Assembly: GCA_947650365.1 (NCBI GenBank)
Contig: OX393550.1
Coordinates: 121,894,374 to 121,958,373, forward strand
Direction of reading: 5' to 3'
Length of the DNA stretch: 64,000 nt
Origin: Chamaelirium japonicum
Lineage: Eukaryota > Streptophyta > Magnoliopsida > Liliales > Melanthiaceae
In this document: positions 41,875 through 55,534 of the stretch, one piece after another
Numbering within the stretch: the stretch's first letter is position 1
Layout of the letters: each line of letters begins with the position of its first letter
Position numbers and translations under genes: made by a program
Notes under the pieces: model-generated
Told to the model about the DNA's origin: nothing
Database searches by the model: none
The model's input: only the letters and a program-made list of their open reading frames with translations

Positions 41875-42051
41875 GAATGAATTAGAATGGATCGTACGAA
41901 TAAATTAGAATGGATACATTCGTGCAAAAGAATGAATTAGAATGGATCATACGAAGGAATTAGAATAGATCGTACGAATAAATTAGAATGGATTGTACGA
42001 ATGAATTAGAATGGATCGTATGAATGAATTAGAATGGATACATTCGTGCGA
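41875..42051 (+). repeat. Forward satellite block 41
   Basis: Seven forward units between a K5 relative and a J1b, forming a small inverted island. Confidence 0.91.
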
Positions 42052-44475
42052 ATCCATTCTATTTCATTCGTACGATCCATTCTAATTCATTCGCACGATC
42101 CATTCTAATTCATTCATACGATCCATTCTAATTCATTCGTATGATCCATTCTAATTCATTCGTGCGATACATTCTAATTCATTCGTACGATCCATTCTAA
42201 TTCCTTCGTATGATCCATTCTAATTCATTCGTATGATTCATTCTAATTCATTCGTATGATTCATTCTAATTCAATCCATTCTAATTCAATCGTACGATCC
42301 ATTCTAATTCATTCGTACGATCCATTCTAATTCATTCGTACGATTCATTCTAATTCAATCCATTCTAATTCATTTGTACGATCCATTCTTACTCATTCGT
42401 ACGATCCATTCTAATTCATTCGCACGAATGAATCCATTCTAATTCATTCGTATGATCCATTCTAATTCATTCGCATGAATGTATCCATTCTAATTCATTC
42501 GTACGATCCATTCTATCTCATTCATACAATCCATTCTATTTCATTCGTACGATCCATTCTAATTCATTCGCACGATCCATTCTAATTCATTCGCATGATC
42601 CGTTCTAATTCATTCGTACGATCGATTCTAATTCATTCATACAATCCTTTCGATTTCATTCGTACGATCCATTCTAATTCATTCGCACGATCCATTCTAA
42701 TTCATTCGCACGATCCATTCTAGTTCATTAGCACGATCCATTCTAATTCATTCGTACGATCTATTCTATTTCATTCGTACAATCCATCCTTACTCAATCG
42801 TATGATCCATTCTAATCCATTCGCACAATCTATTCTAATTCATTCGTACGATCCATTCTATTTCATTCGTACAATCCATTCTAATTCATACGATCCATTC
42901 TATTTAATTCATACGATCCATTTTAATTCATTCGCACGATCCATTCTAATTCATTCAAACGATCCATTCTAATTCATTCGTACGATCAATTCTAATTTCT
43001 TCGTATGATCTATTCTAATTCCTTCGTACGATCCATTCTAATTCCTTCGTACGATCCATTCAAATTCATTCGCACGAATCTATCCATTCTAATTCGTTCG
43101 TACGATCCATTCTAATTCATTCGCACGATCCATTCTAATTCATTAATACGATCCAATCTAATTCATTCATACGATCTATTCTAATTCCTTCGCACGAATA
43201 TATCCTTTCTAATTCATTCGTACGATCCATTCTAATTCATTCGCACGATCCATTCTAATTCATTCGCACGATCCATTCTAATTCATTCGCACAATCTATT
43301 CTAATTCATTCGTACGATCCATTCTAATTCATTCACACGATCCATTCTAATTCATTCACACGAATGTATCCATTCTAATTCATTCGTATGATCCATTCTA
43401 ATTCATTCACACGATCCATTCTAATTCATTCATACAATCCATTCTATTTCTTTTGCACGAATGTATCCATTCTAATTCATTCGTACGATCCATTCTATTT
43501 CATTCGTACGATCCATTCTAATTCATTCGTTCAATCCATTCTAATTCATTTGCACGATCTATTCGAATTCATTCGCACGAATGTATCCACTCTAATTCAT
43601 TCATACGATCCATTCTAATTCCTTCGTACGATTCATTCTATTTCATTCATATGATCCATTCTATTTCATTCATATAATCCATTCTAATTCATTCGCACGA
43701 TCCATTCTAATTCATTCATACGATCCATTCTAATTCATTCGTATGATCCATTCTAATTCATTCGTTCGATCCATTCTAATTTATTCGCACGATCCATTCT
43801 AATTCATTCATACGATCCATTCTTACTCATTCATACGATCCATTCTAATTCATTCGCACGATCCATTCTAATTCATCCGTACGATCCATTCTATTTCATT
43901 CGTACGATCCATTCTTACTCATTCGTATGATCCATTCTAATTCATTCGCACGAATGTATCCATTCTAATTCATTCGTACGATCCATTCTAATTCCTTCGT
44001 ACAAACCATTCTAATTCCTGCGTACGATCCATTCTAATTCCTTTGTACGACCCATTATATTTCATTTGTATGATCCATTCTAATTCCTTTGTATGATCCA
44101 GTCTAATTCATTCCCATGAATGTATCCATTCTAATTCATTTGCACGAATGTATCCATTCTAATTCATTCGTACGATCCATTCTAATTCATTGGCACAAAT
44201 GTATCCATTCTAATTCATTCGTACGATCCACTCTAATTCATTCGTACGATCCATTCCAATTCATTCTAATTCTAATTCATTCGCACGAATGTATCCATTC
44301 TAATTCATTCGTACGATCCATTCTAATTCATTCGCACAATCTATTCTAATTCATTCGTACGATCCATTCTAATTCATTCGTACGATCCATTCTAATTCAT
44401 TTGCACGATCCATTCTAATTCATTCATACAATCCATTCTAATTCTTTTGCACGAATGTATCCATTCTAATTCATT
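42052..44475 (-). repeat. Reverse satellite block 42
   Basis: A 2.4-kb reverse block: TCTCATTC/GATCGATTC series at 42505-42620, CTTACTCAATCG marker at 42789-42829, then the inverted partner of 27.4-28.1 kb. Ends at ATTCATTACGAATGAG, a unique join. Confidence 0.92.
43335..44050 (-). repeat. Inverted segmental duplication C, reverse copy
   Basis: Mirror of 27390-28105, recognised by CCTGCGTACG near 44017, CAAACCATTC near 44003 and TATTCGAATTCATTCGC near 43560. Confidence 0.9.
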
Positions 44476-45379
44476 ACGAATGAGTAAGAATGGATTGTAC
44501 GAACGAATTAGAATGGATCGTACGAATGAATTAGAATGGATCGTACTAATGAATTAGAATAGATTGTGCGAATGAATTAGAATGGATCGTACGAATGAAT
44601 TAGAAAGGATATATTCGTGCGAATGAATTAGAATAGATCGTATGAATGAATTAGATTGGATCGTATTAATGAATTAGAATGGATCGTGCGAATAAATTAG
44701 AATGGATCGTATGAATGAATTAGAATGGATAGATTCGTGCGAATGAATTTGAATGGATCGTACGAAGGAATTAGAATGGATCGTACGAAGGAATTAGAAT
44801 GGATCGTATGAATGAATTAGAATGGATCGTGCAAATGAATTAAAATGGATCGTATGAATGAAATAGAATGGATTGTATGAATTAGAATGGATCGTACGAA
44901 TGAAATAGAATGGATCGTACGAATGAATTAGAATAGATTGTGCGAATGGATTAAAATGGATCATACGATTGAGTAAGAATGGATTGTACGAATGAAATAG
45001 AATAGATCGTACGAATGAATTAGAATGGATCATGCTAATGAATTAGAATTGATCGTACGAATGAATTAGAATAGATTGTGCGAATGAATTAGAATGGATC
45101 GTACGAATGAATTGGAATGGATACATTCGTGCGAATGAATTAGAATGGATCGTATGAATGAATTAGAGTGGATACATTCGTACAAATGAATTAGAATGGA
45201 TCATACGAATGAATTAGAATGGATACATTCGTGCGAATGAATTAGAATGGATCATATGAATGAATTAGAATGGATCGTTTGAGTGAATGTGAATGGATCG
45301 TGCGAATGAATTAGAATGGATTGTACGAATGAATTAGAATGGATCGTACGAATGAATTAGAATGGATACATTCGTGTGA
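44476..45379 (+). repeat. Forward satellite block 43
   Basis: Carries the 41-bp GATTGAGTAAG marker at 44937-44977 followed by GGAATGGATACATTC and GTTTGAGTGAATGTG, an order shared with 57.7-58.1 and 59.2-59.6 kb. Ends at a J1b variant (loop ACATTCGTGTGA). Confidence 0.92.
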
Positions 45380-46430
45380 ATCCATTCTATTTCATTCGTA
45401 CGATCCATTCTAATTCATTCGCACGATCCATTCTAATTCATTCATACGATCCATTCTAATTCATTCGTACGATCCATTCTAATTCATTCGTACGATCCAT
45501 TCTAATTCATTCGCACAATCTATTCTAATTCATTCGTACGATCCATTCTAATTCATTCGCACGATCCATTCTAATTCATTCATACGATCCATTCTATTTC
45601 ATTCGTACGATCCATTCTTACTCATTCGTACGATCCATTCTAATTCATTTGCACAAAGGTATCCATTCTAATTCATTCGTACTATCCATTCTAATTCCTT
45701 CGTACGATCCATTCTAATTCCTTCGTACGATCCATTCTAATTCATTCGTACGATCCATTCTAATTCCTTCGTATGATCCATTCTAATTCATTCGTACGGT
45801 ATGATTCATTCTAATTCATTCGTACGATTCATTCTAATTCAATCCATTCTAATTCATTCGTACGATCCATTCTAATTCATTCGTACGATCCTTTCTAATT
45901 CATTCGTACGATCCATTCTAATTCAATCCATTCTAATTCATTCGTACGATCCATTCTTACTCATTCGTACGATCCATTCTAATTTAATCCATTCTAATTC
46001 ATTCGTACGATCCATTCTTACTCATTCGTACGATCCATTCTAATTCATTCGCACGAATGAATCCATTCTAATTCATTCGTATGATCCATTCTAATTCATT
46101 CGCATGAATGTATCCATTCTAATTCATTCGTACGATCCATTCTATCTCATTCGTACAATCCATTCTATTTCATTCGTACGATCCATTCTAATTCATTCGC
46201 ACGAACCATTCTAATTCATTCGCATGATCTATTCTAATTCATTCGTACGATCGATTCTAATTCATTCATACGATCCATTCTAATTCATTCGCACGAATGT
46301 ATCCATTCTAATTCATTCGTACGATCCATTCTAATTCATTCGCACAATCTATTCTAATTCATTCATACGATCCATTCTAATTTATTCGCACGATCCATTC
46401 TAATTCATTCATACGATCCATTCTAATTCA
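45380..46430 (-). repeat. Reverse satellite block 44
   Basis: A full reverse higher-order unit: CATACCG inverted near 45795, TCTCATTCG near 46140, GATCGATTC near 46250. Ends at a K3 relative, CTAATTCATAGAATGG. Confidence 0.92.
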
Positions 46431-46573
46431 TAGAATGGATCGTACGAATGAATTAGAATGGATACATTCGTGCGAATGAATTAGAATGGATTGTACGAAT
46501 AAATTAGAATGGATCGTACGAATGAATTAGAATATGGATCGTACGAAGGAATTAGAATGGATTGTACGAATGA
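46431..46573 (+). repeat. Forward satellite block 45
   Basis: Six forward units from K3 to inverted J2, including the GAATATGGATCG unit. Confidence 0.91.
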
Positions 46574-48519
46574 ATTCGAATGTATCCTTTCTAATTCATT
46601 CGTACGATCCATTCTAATTCCTTCGTACGATCCATTCTAATTCATTCGTACGATCCATTCTAATTCATTCGCACGATCCATTCTAATTCATTCGTACGAT
46701 CCATTCTATTTCATTCATAAGATCCATTCTAATTCATTCATACGATCTATTCTAATTCTTTCGCACGAATGTATCCATTCTAATTCATTCGTACGATCCA
46801 TTCTAATTCATTCGCACGATCCATTCTAATTCATTCATACAATCCATTCTAATTCTTTTGCACGAATGTATCCATTCTAATTCATTCTTACTATCCATTC
46901 TAATTCCTTCGTACGATCCATTCTAATTCCTTCGTACGATCCATTCTAATTCATTCGTACGATCCATTCTAATTCATTCGTACGATCCATTCTAATTCCT
47001 TCGTATGATCCATTCTAATTCATTCGTACGTTATGATTCATTCTAATTCATTCGTACGATTCATTCTAATTCAATCCATTCTAATTCATTCGTACGATCC
47101 ATTCTAATTCATTCGTACGATCCATTCTAATTCATTCGTACGATTCATTCTAATTCAATCCATTCTAATTCATTCGTACGATCTATTCTAATTCATTCGT
47201 ACGATCCATTCTAATTCATTCGCACGATCCATTCTAATTTATTCATACGATCCATTCTATTTCATTCGTACGATCCATTCTTACTCATTCGTACGATCCA
47301 TTCTAATTCATTTGCACGAAGGTATCCATTCTAATTCATTCGTACTATCTATTTTAATTCCTTCATACGATCCATTCTAATTCCTTCGTACGATCCATTC
47401 TAATTCATTCGTACGATCCATTCTAATTCCTTCGTATGATCCATTCTAATTCATTCGTACGGTATGATTCATTCTAATTCATTCGTACGATTCTTTCTAA
47501 TTCAATCCATTCTAATTCATTCGTACGATCCATTCTAATTCATTCGTACGATTCATTCCAAATGTATCCATTCTAATTCATTCGTACGATCCATTCTAAT
47601 TCATTCTCACAATCTATTCTAATTCATTCATACGATCCATTCTAATTTATTCGCACGATCCATCCTAATTCATTCATACGATCCATTCTAATTCATTCAT
47701 ATGATCCATTCTAATTCATTCGCACGATCCATTCTATCTCATTCGTACAATCCATTCTATTTCATTCGTACGATCCATTCTAATTCATTCGCACGATCCA
47801 TTCTAATTCATTCGCATGATCCATTCTAATTCATTCGTACGATCGATTCTAATTCATTCATACGATCCATTCTAATTCATTCGCACGAATGTATCCATTC
47901 TAATTCATTCATACGATCCATTCTAATTCATTCGCACAATCTATTCTAATTCATTCATACGATCCATTCTAATTTATTCGCACGATCCATTCTAATTCAT
48001 TCATACGATCCATTCTAATTCATTCATATGATCCATTCTAATTCATTCGCACGATCCATTCTTACTCATTCGTACGGTCCATTCTAATTCATTCGCACGA
48101 TCCATTCTAATTCATTAATACGATCCATTCTAATTCATTCGCACGATCCATTCTAATTCATTCATACTCATACGATCCATTCTAATTCATTCGCACGAAT
48201 GTATCCTTTCTAATTCATTCGTACGATCCATTCTAATTCATTCGCACAATCTATTCTAATTCATTCGCACAATCTATTCTAATTCATTCGAACGATCCAT
48301 TCTAATTCATTCGTACGATCCATTCTAATTCATTGGTACGATCCATTCTAATTCATTCGCACGATCCATTCTAATTCATTCGCACGATCCATTCTAATTC
48401 ATTCGTACGATCCATTCTAATTCATTTATACGATCCAATCTAATTAATTCATACGATCCATTCTAATTCTTTCGCACGAATGTATCCATTCTAATTCATT
48501 CGTACGATCCATTCTAATT
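46574..48519 (-). repeat. Reverse satellite block 46
   Basis: Includes CGTTATGATTC (47029) and CGGTATGATTC (47460), the TCTCATTCG series near 47728, a CATACTCATACG unit near 48163, and the reverse arm that runs into the T6 spacer. Confidence 0.92.
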
Positions 48520-48554
48520 CATTAGCACGAAAAAACACGATCCACTCACATACG
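48520..48554 (-). other. T6-bearing 35-bp spacer, copy 2 (inverted)
   Basis: Exact reverse complement of 9563-9597 and 61245-61279, seen here as CATTAGCACG, AAAAAA, CACGATCC and so on. The forward monomers on its right are the reverse complement of the reverse arm that precedes the other two copies, down to the ATATGGATCG unit, so the whole neighbourhood has been inverted, not only the spacer. Confidence 0.9.
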
Positions 48555-48690
48555 AATAAATTAGAATGAATTAGAATGGATTGTGTGAATGAATTAGAAT
48601 GGATCGTATGAATGAATTAGAATGGATCGTGCAAATGAATTAGAATATGGATCGTACGAAGGAATTAGAATGGATCGTACGAATGAATTC
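48555..48690 (+). repeat. Forward satellite block 47
   Basis: Reverse-complement counterpart of blocks 6 and 62: ATGAATTAGAATGGATTGTGTG, ATATGGATCGTACG and GAATTCGAATGTATCC in mirrored order, ending at inverted J2. Confidence 0.92.
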
Positions 48691-48830
48691 GAATGTATCC
48701 TTTCTAATTCATTCGTACGATCCATTCTAATTCCTTCGTACGATCCATTCTAATTCATTCGTACGATCCATTCTAATTCATTCGCACGATCCATTCTAAT
48801 TCATTCGTACCATTCTAATTCATTCGTACG
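48691..48830 (-). repeat. Reverse satellite block 48
   Basis: Six reverse units, including a shortened CGTACCATTCTAATTC near 48808, ending at the K5 palindrome. Confidence 0.91.
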
Positions 48831-51014
48831 AATGAATTAGAATGGATTGTACGAATGAATTAGAATGGATACATTCGTGCGAATGAATTAGAATGGATCG
48901 TACGAATGAATTAGAATAGATTGTGCGAATGAATTAGAGTGGATTGTACGAATAAATTAGAATGGATACATTCGTGCCAATGAATTAGAATGGATCGTAC
49001 GAATGAATTAGAATGGATCGTATGAATGAATTAGAATGGATCGTGCGAATGAATTAGAATGGATCGTACGAATGAATTAGAATAGATTGTGCGAATGAAT
49101 TAGAATGGATCGTACTAATGAATTAGAATGGATCGTACGAATGAATTAGAATGGATCGTATGAATGAATTAGAATGGATCGTGCGAATGAATTAGAATAG
49201 ATCGTACGAATGAATTAGAATGGATCGAATGATGAATTAGAATGGATACATTCGTGCAAAAGAATTAGAATGGATTGTATGAATGAATTAGAATGGATCG
49301 TGCGAATGAATTAGAATGGATCGTACGAACGAATTAGAATCGATACATTCGTGCGAAAGAATTAGAATAGATCGTATGAATGAATTAGAATGGATCGTAT
49401 GAATGAAATAGAATGGATCGTACGAATGAATTAGAATGGATCGTGCGAATGAATTAGAATGGATCGTACGAATGAATTAGAATGGATACATTCGTGCGAA
49501 TGAATTAGAATGGATCGTGCTAATGAATTAAAATGGATCGTGCGAATGAATTAGAATGGATCGTGCGAATGAATTAGAATGGATCGTACGAATGAATTAG
49601 AATGGATCGTACGAATGAATTAGAATGGATCGTTCGAATGAATTAGAATAGATTGTGCGAATGAATTAGAATGGATCGTACGAATGAATTAGAAAGGATA
49701 CATTCGTGCGAATGAATTAGAATGGATCGTATGAGTGTGAATGAATTAGATTGGATCGTGCGAATGAATTAGAATGGATCGTATTAATGAATTAGAATGG
49801 ATCGTGCGAATGAATTAGAATGGATCGTACGAATGAGTAAGAATGGATCGTGCGAATGAATTAGAATGGATCATATGAATGAATTAGAATGGATCGTATG
49901 AATGAACTAGAATGGATCGTGCGAATAAATTAGAATGGATCGTATGAATGAATTAGAATAGATTATGCGAATGAATTAGAATGGATCGTACGAATGAATT
50001 TGAATGGATACATTCGTGCGAATGAATTAGAATGGATCGTATGAATGAATTAGAATCGATCGTACGAATGAATTAGAATGGATCATGCGAATGAATTAGA
50101 ATGGATCGTGCGAATGAATTAGAATGGATCGTACGAATGAAATAGAATGGATTGTACGAATGAGATAGAATGGATCGTACGAATGAATTAAAATAGATAC
50201 ATTCATGCGAATGAATTAGAATGGATTCATTCGTGCGAATGAATTAGAATGGATCGTACGAATGAGTAAGAATGGATCGTACGAATGAATTAGAATGGAT
50301 TGAATTAGAATGAATCATACGAATGAATTAGAATGGATCGTACGAATGAATTAGAATGGATCGTACGAATGAATTAGAATGGATTGAATTAGAATGAATC
50401 GTATGAATGAATTAGAATGAATCATACCGTACGAATGAATTAGAATGGATCATACGAAGGAATTAGAATGGATCGTACGAATGAATTAGAATGGATCGTA
50501 CGAAGGAATTAGAATGGATCGTACGAAGGAATTAGAATGGATAGTACGAATGAATTAGAATGGATACCTTCGTGCAAATGAATTAGAATGGATCGTACGA
50601 TTGAGTAAGAATGGATCGTACGAATAAAATAGAATGGATCGTATGAATGAATTAGAATGGATCGTGCGAATGAATTAGAATGGATCGTACGAACAAATTA
50701 GAATGGATCGTACGAAGGAATTAGAATGGATAGTACGAATGAATTAGAATGGATACCTTCGTGCAAATGAATTAGAATGGATCGTACGAATGAGTAAGAA
50801 TGGATCGTACGAATGAAATAGAATGGATCGTATGAATGAATTAGAATGGATCGTGCGAATGAATTAGAATAGATCGTGCGAATGAATTAGAATGGATCGT
50901 ACGAATGAATTAGAATGGATCGTACGAATGAATTAGAATGGATCGTATGAATGAATTAGAATGGATCGTGCGAATGAATTAGAATGGATCGTACGAATGA
51001 AATAGAATGGATTC
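48831..51014 (+). repeat. Forward satellite block 49
   Basis: A 2.2-kb forward block close in order to blocks 5 and 9: 29-mer near 49731, GAATCGATCG near 50052, GAGATAG near 50162, GAATCATACCG near 50418. A 189-bp tandem duplication includes two CCTTCGTGCAAATG units (50567 and 50756). Ends at J1a. Confidence 0.92.
50520..50800 (+). repeat. 189-bp local tandem duplication
   Basis: The series GAAGGAATTAG, GGATAGTACG, GGATACCTTCGTGCAAATG, GAGTAAG appears twice with the CCTTCG motif at 50567 and 50756. The offset is seven to eight units including one 28-mer. Confidence 0.85.
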
Positions 51015-51692
51015 GCACGAATGTATCCATTCTAATTCATTCATACGATCCATTCTAATTCATTCGTACAATCCATTCTAATTCATTCGCACGATCCATT
51101 CCTACTCATTCGTACGATCCATTCTAATTCATTCGCACGATCCATTCTAATTCATTAATACGATCCATTCTAATTCATTCGCACGATCCATTCTAATTCA
51201 TTCACACTCATACGATCCATTCTAATTCATTCAGACGAATGTATCCTTTCTAATTCATTCGTATGATCCATTCTAATTCATTCGCACAATCTATTCTAAT
51301 TCATTCGAACGATCCATTCTAAGTCATTCGTACAATCCATTCTAATTCATTCGTACGATCCATTCTAATTCATTCGCACGATCCATTCTAATTCATTAAT
51401 ATGATCCAATCTAATTCATTCATACGATCCATTCTAATTCATTCGTTCGATCCATTCTAATTCATTCGCACGATCCATTCTAATTCATTCGCACGATCCA
51501 TTCTAATTCATTTGTATGAATGTAGCCACTCTAATTCATTCATACGATCCATTCAAATTCATTCGCACGAATGTATCCATTCCAATTCATTCGTACGATC
51601 CATTCTATTTTATTCGTACGATCCATTCTAATTCATTCGTACGATTCATTCTAATTCAATCCATTCTAATTCATTCGTACGATCCATTCTAA
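51015..51692 (-). repeat. Reverse satellite block 50
   Basis: Contains CACACTCATACG at 51203, CTAAGTCATTCG near 51316 and TTTGTATGAATGTAGCC near 51514; ends at K4. Its right part is the partner of block 54. Confidence 0.92.
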
Positions 51693-52190
51693 TGAATTAG
51701 AATGAATCGTACGAATGAATTAGAATGGATCGTACGAATTAATTAGAATGGATCGTACGAATCAATTAGAATGGATTGAATTAGAATGAATCGTACGAAT
51801 GAATTAGAATGAATCAAACCGTACGAATGAATTAGAATGGATCGTACGAAGGAATTAGAATGTATCGTACGAATGAATTAGAATGGATCGTACGAATGAA
51901 TTAGAATGGATCGTACGAAGGAATTAGAATGGATCGTACGAAGGAATTAGAATGGATAGTACGAATGAATTAGAATGGATACCTTCGTGCAAATGAATTA
52001 GAATGGATCGTACGAATGAGTAAGAATGGATCGTACGAATGAAATAGAATGGATCGTATGAATGAATTAGAATGGATCGTGCGAATGAATTAGAATGGAT
52101 CGTACGAATGAATTAGAATAGATTGTGCGAATGAATTAGAATGGATCGTACGAATGAATTAGAATGGATCGTACGAATGAATTAGAATGG
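51186..52190. repeat. Segmental duplication B, left copy
   Basis: Reverse then forward segment across a K4 switch; landmark positions (CACACTCATACG, K4, GAATCAAACCG, AATAGATTGTGCG) all lie 1,932-1,934 bases before their partners. Confidence 0.9.
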
Positions 52191-52263
52191 ATCGTATGAA
52201 TGAATTAGAATGGATCGTGCGAATGAATTAGAATGGATCGTACGAATGAAATAGAATGGATTC
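51693..52263 (+). repeat. Forward satellite block 51
   Basis: Carries the rare GAATCAAACCG form of the 28-mer at 51815, shared only with 53749. Ends at J1a. Confidence 0.92.
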
Positions 52264-52540
52264 GCACGAATGTATCCATTCTAATGCATTCGTACGATCC
52301 ATTCTAATTCATTCGTACAATCCATTCTAATTCATTCGCACGATCCATTCGAATTCACTCAAACGATCCATTCTAATTCATTCATATGATCAATTCTAAT
52401 TCATTTGCACGAATGTATCCATTCTAATTCATTTGTACGATCCATTCTAATTCATTTGTACGAATGTATCCACTCTAATTCATTCATACGATCCATTCTA
52501 ATTCATTTGTACGAATGTATCCACTCTAATTCATTCGTAC
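52264..52540 (-). repeat. Reverse satellite block 52
   Basis: Eleven units with CATTCGAATTCACTCAAACG near 52338, a variant of the inverted GTTTGAGTGAATG unit, and a repeated TTTGTACGAATGTATCCACTC unit. Ends at K5. Confidence 0.91.
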
Positions 52541-53105
52541 GAATGAATTAGAATGGATCGTATGAGTGTGAATGAATTAGAATGGATCGTGCGAATGAAT
52601 TAGAATGGATCGTATTATTGAATTAGAATGGATCGTATGAATGAAATAGAATAGATCGTACGAATGAATTAGAATGGATCGTATGAATGAATTAGAATGG
52701 ATCGTACAAAGGAATTAGAATGGATCGTACGAAGGAATTAGAATAGATCGTACGAATGAATTAGAATGGATCGTACGAAGGAATTAGAATGGATCGTACG
52801 AAGGAATTAGAATGGATAGTACGAATGAATTAGAATGGATACCTTCGTGCAAATGAATTAGAACGGATCGTATGAATGAGTAAGAATGGATCGTACGAAT
52901 GAAATAGAATGGATCGTATGAATGAATTAGAATGGATCGTGCGAATGAATTAGAATGGATTGTATGAATGAAATAGAATGGATCGTATGAATGAATTAGA
53001 ATGGATCGTGCGAATGAATTAGAATGGATCATACGAATGAATTAGAATGGATCGTACGATGGAATTAGAATGGATCGTACGAATGAATTAGAAAGGATAC
53101 ATTCG
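52541..53105 (+). repeat. Forward satellite block 53
   Basis: Opens with GTATGAGTGTGAATG, includes several GAAGGAATTAG units and ends at J2. Confidence 0.92.
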
Positions 53106-53624
53106 AATTCATTCGTACGATCCATTCTAATTCATTCACACTCATACGATCCATTCTAATTCATTCGCACGAATGTATCCTTTCTAATTCATTCGTACAA
53201 TCCATTCTAATTCATTCGCACAATCTATTCTAATTCATTCGAACGATCCATTCTAAGTCATTCGTACGATCCATTCTAATTCATTCGTACGATCCATTCT
53301 AATTCATTCGCACGATCCATTCTAATTCATTAATACGATCCAATCTAATTCATTCATACGATCCATTCTAATTCATTCGTTCGATCCATTCTAATTCATT
53401 CGCACGATCCATTCTAATTCATTCGCACGATCCATTCTAATTCATTTGTACGAATGTAGCCACTCTAATTCATTCATACGATCCATTCTAATTCATTCGC
53501 ACGAATGTATCCATTCCAATTCATTCGTACGATCCATTCTATTTTATTCGTACGATCCATTCTAATTCATTCGTACGATTCATTCTAATTCAATCCATTC
53601 TAATTCATTCGTACGATCCATTCT
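53106..53624 (-). repeat. Reverse satellite block 54
   Basis: Matches 51186-51692 at an offset of 1,934 bases with scattered single differences only; ends at K4. Confidence 0.93.
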
Positions 53625-54124
53625 AATGAATTAGAATGAATCGTACGAATGAATTAGAATGGATCGTACGAATGAATTAGAATGGATCGTACGAATGAAT
53701 TAGAATGGATTGAATTAGAATGAATCGTACGAATGAATTACAATGAATCAAACCGTACGAATGAATTAGAATGGATCATACGAAGGAATTAGAATGGATC
53801 GTACGAATGAATTAGAATGGATCGTACGAATGAATTAGAATGGATCGTACGAAGGAATTAGAATGGATCGTACGAAGGAATTAGAATGGATAGTACGAAT
53901 GAATTAGAATGGATACCTTCGTGCAAATGAATTAGAATGGATCGTACGAATGAGTAAGAATGGATCGTACGAATGAAATAGAATGGATCGTATGAATGAA
54001 TTAGAATGGATCGTGCGAATGAATTAGAATGGATCGTACGAATGAATTAGAATAGATTGTGCGAATGAATTAGAATGGATCGTACGAATGAATTAGAATG
54101 GATCGTACGAATGAATTAGAATGG
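53120..54124. repeat. Segmental duplication B, right copy
   Basis: Partner of 51186-52190 with only scattered single-base differences by eye, so one of the youngest copy events in the window. Confidence 0.9.
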
Positions 54125-54128
54125 ATTG
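53625..54128 (+). repeat. Forward satellite block 55
   Basis: Continues the duplication of block 51 until about 54124, where GATTGATTCG marks an abrupt join to reverse that I find nowhere else. Confidence 0.92.
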
Positions 54129-55534
54129 ATTCGTACGATCCATTCTAATTCATTCGTACGATCCATTCTAATTCATTCGTACGATCCATTCTAATTCATT
54201 CATTCGATTCATTCTAATTCAATCCATTCTAATTCATTCGTACGATCCATCTTACTCATTCGTACAATCCATTCTAATTCATTCGCACGAATGAATCCAT
54301 TCTAATTCATTCGTCTGATCCATTCTAATTCATTAGCATGAATGTATCCATTCTAATTCATTCGTACGATCCATTCTATCTCATTCGTACAATCTATTCT
54401 ATTTCATTCGCACAATCTATTCTAATTCATTCATACGATCCATTCTAATTTATTCGCACGATCCATTCTAATTCATTCATACGATCCATTCTAATTCATT
54501 CGTACGATCCATTCTAATTCATTCATACGATCCATTCTAATTCATTCGTACGATCCATTCTAATTCATTCGTACGAGCCATTCTAATTCATTCGCACGAT
54601 CCATTCTAATTCATTCGCACAATCTATTCTAATTCATTCGTACGATCCATTCTAATTCATTCGCACGATCCATTCTAATTCATTCGTACGATCCATTCTA
54701 ATTCATTCGCACAAACCATTCTAATTCATTCATACGATCCATTCTATTTCATTCGTACGATCCATTCTAACTCATTCGTACGATCCATTCTAATTCATTT
54801 GCACGAAGGTATCCATTCTAATTCATTTGTACTATCCATTCTAATTCCTTCGTACGATCCATTCTAATTCCTTCGTACGATCCATTCTAATTCATTCGTA
54901 CGATCCATTCTAATTCATTCGTACGATCCATTCTAATTCCTTCGTATGATCCATTCTAATTCATTCATACGGTATGATTCATTCTAATTCATTCGTACGA
55001 TTCATTCTAATTCAATCCATTCTAATTCATTCGTACGATCCATTCTAATTCATTCGTACGATCCATTCTAATTCATTCGTACGATTCATTCTAATTCAAT
55101 CCATTCTAATTCATTCGTACGATCCATTCTTACTCATTCGTACGATCCATTCCAATTCATTCGCACGAATGAATCCATTCTAATTCATTCGTATGATCCA
55201 TTCTAATTCATTCGCATGAATGTATCCATTCTAATTCATTCGTACGATCCATTCTATCTCATTCGTACAATCCATTCTATTTCATTCGTACGATCCATTC
55301 TAATTCATTCGCACGATCCATTCTAATTCATTCGCATGATCCATTCTAATTCATTCGTACGATCCATTCTAATTCATTCGTACGATCCATTCTAATTCAT
55401 TCGCACAATCTATTCTAATTCATTTGTACGATCCATTCTAATTCATTCGCACGATCCATTCTAATTCATTCATACGATCCATTCTATTTCATTCGTACGA
55501 TCCATTCTTACTCATTCGTACGATCCATTCTAAT
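54129..55534 (-). repeat. Reverse satellite block 56
   Basis: Reverse higher-order unit again, with TCTCATTCG near 54376 and 55253, and CGGTATGATTC near 54969. Rejoins forward at CTAATACGAATG. Confidence 0.92.
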
